From the NCBI GenBank assembly GCA_027297085.1, contig JAPUIL010000467.1, forward strand, positions 1 through 7,525: a stretch of 7,525 nucleotides of DNA, written 5' to 3'. Source of the stretch: Verrucomicrobiota bacterium (GTDB lineage Bacteria; Verrucomicrobiota; Verrucomicrobiia; Opitutales; UBA2995). The position numbers and the translations under genes are program-made. Shown here piece after piece: positions 7,301 through 7,525 of the stretch (positions are counted from its first letter, which is position 1; each line of letters starts with the position of its first letter). Under the pieces are notes generated by a model. It saw only the letters and a list, made by a program, of their open reading frames with translations. It did not search any database and had not been told where the DNA came from.

Positions 7301-7525
7301 TTCAAAATAATTTCGGGTAAGTTGAGCAATTGCAAGACCTCTCACACGCTGACCTTGTTGTGGGTTAGTTCGTATGTTGTCTTGCTCGGCCTGCTGACTC
7401 CCAATGCCATCGTTTCCGCCAGCGAAATTACCCTGTGGCCCCGCGACTTCCGTACCTAATGCGTAAGAGAGAATACTTTGGGCATCCGTTGCACCTGTAT
7501 CTTCAAACATTTCCTTAGTAAGCAC
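4328..7525 (-). CDS. TonB-dependent outer-membrane receptor, N-terminus beyond window
   Basis: An uninterrupted frame of 1065 visible residues enters from the window edge; the GTG at 7525 is simply the first visible codon, since a signal peptide and TonB box are missing and the sequence opens inside the plug domain (VLTKEMFEDTGATDAQSIL). The plug continues through RVRGL (61-65) and the hallmark RITINRGPNSLLFGIGSAGG (87-106) followed by VIN. The rest is a long beta-barrel of alternating strands and large loops; it ends at TAA 4330-4328 with EVFLSNTFRF, whose terminal Phe is the usual signal for outer-membrane assembly by BAM. The role is TonB/ExbBD-powered uptake of a large substrate. The total length exceeds typical siderophore receptors and fits the large receptors abundant in Verrucomicrobiota. 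No SusD-like partner is visible. Adjacent sulfatase and heme/propeller genes on the same strand suggest a sulfated organic substrate, which is inference. An odd point is a run of five glycines at 825-829 in a DSDD-containing loop. Confidence 0.93.
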   Translation of the reverse strand: MLTKEMFEDTGATDAQSILSYALGTEVAGPQGNFAGGNDGIGSQQAEQDNIRTNPQQGQRVRGLAIAQLTRNYFETDIGFDIYNTDRITINRGPNSLLFGIGSAGGVINNSPKQARISRDFGEIGIRFGERGSHRETIDYNKVLVDGRLAVRFAALNENFDFKQRPAFEDKERFYVALNAVLFENEDSNVLGATTFRANLEDGSMNSTPPNVIPPGDGISSWFSTPDPALQQLTGSTFPGWISDGSFVPKFTLDGINRDEDGIPRGIREADDIIGSVGIPHFISLTLHYSDISGAAPNIPGTELNGGTARAIRGFGGRPRRTMETYATNSFFAQPYFPAFRTASLPTSVLDNRNLLITGNTNRVEHDFDAKNFVLEQSFFENRAGIELAYDSQTFSTFKRLPFSGGANGSVGRVGWGDIRVDINQFNSNDEPNPNLGRPIMNAAPNSGRSVTANLETLTERESKRATAFYDLDFTDSDRFGWLGRHIITGVLSSQERDIKSKGIQGHWETTELDFMGPDYHFAFGGTAFGFRQGRTSVRAGAYLGPSLLDSSIQSIEDVKFTEAMNIPLPQPGDTYRMYTYNRTEDRIDTANFTLQHHLQSGDRNLREIDTEILSVQSYLLGGNLVGLVGWRTDEQTNTPRAGFTSLPTGSLDPATVLELGDPLTPESGNTFTWSLVGHLPENIDLPAGMDLSAHYNQSENFNPVGLRSNILGDPLPSPNGTTEEFGFTVGVLENRVSARFNWYTTSIDNDRADLSADAANPQFLISEFLQRFGDSQLNGLTIDDALAVSGAENIGLYNSFEEIFADIINLVPPEVQQVYNYRWGGGGGDSDDRELVNNPTPIRSFVAEGFELDIVGNITDNWRVFVNAAKQETVQLNIAKEQLELANYIGERIRTAKFKDLNDTPWTGGGITFLGRFNSDVLVPLLGGTLQEGTVSLELREWRVNMGTNYLFNSGPLNGVGLGGALRWQSEVATGYPLTLNEIGIPVPVLSKPFFGPDELNGDVWVSYSKKILDDKIDWKIQLNVRNAFGDSDNIPVVTNPDGKLAIFRNPLPTEVFLSNTFRF
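5039..5053 (-). repeat. (GGC)5 triplet repeat in the receptor gene encoding five glycines
   Basis: Five identical GGC codons (GCC on the plus strand) encode Gly825-Gly829, just after YNYRW and before DSDDREL, in what is probably an extracellular loop of the barrel. Because the unit is three bases, gain or loss would change loop length without breaking the frame. Confidence 0.75.

Noticed and set aside
7523..7525. GTG at the window edge as the true start of the TonB-dependent receptor
   Set aside because: Starting there would leave no signal peptide or TonB box and begin in the middle of the plug domain, so the gene must extend beyond the window.

Overview
The window looks like part of a Verrucomicrobiota (PVC group) chromosome, possibly a marine or other polysaccharide-degrading member. 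The reasons are a very large TonB-dependent receptor of the type common in that phylum, a secreted S1-family sulfatase, and a secreted cytochrome c / DUF6797-like / beta-propeller protein, an architecture I associate with Verrucomicrobia and Planctomycetes. This assignment rests on protein style alone; no rRNA or other marker gene is present.

Every supported gene is on the minus strand, so transcription runs from high to low coordinates. In that order: (1) a TonB-dependent receptor, 7525-4328, whose N-terminus lies outside the window; (2) an 18-nt gap, then a perfect 13-bp-stem hairpin at 4309-4280; (3) a short ORF, 4233-3868, that looks like an internally deleted sulfatase: signal peptide and the first strand of the fold joined directly to a sulfatase-like C-terminal region; (4) an intact sulfatase, 3871-2489, whose start overlaps the stop of the remnant in an ATGA arrangement; (5) an 83-bp gap (2488-2407 apart from the stop) with an AT-rich imperfect inverted repeat and a Shine-Dalgarno-like sequence; (6) a long reading frame without stops from 2406 to the window edge at 1, with a signal peptide, one c-type heme motif, a DUF6797-like region and a beta-propeller-like region, its C-terminus outside the window.

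The likely joint role is use of a sulfated or otherwise decorated substrate: the receptor imports it across the outer membrane, the sulfatase removes sulfate esters outside the cytoplasm, and the heme/propeller protein may carry out an oxidation that feeds electrons to a respiratory chain. Shared strand, close spacing and the ATGA overlap are visible in the sequence; the shared substrate and pathway are inferred. No tRNA, rRNA, CRISPR array, transposase or complete mobile element was seen. There is no gene-free stretch longer than 300 bases.
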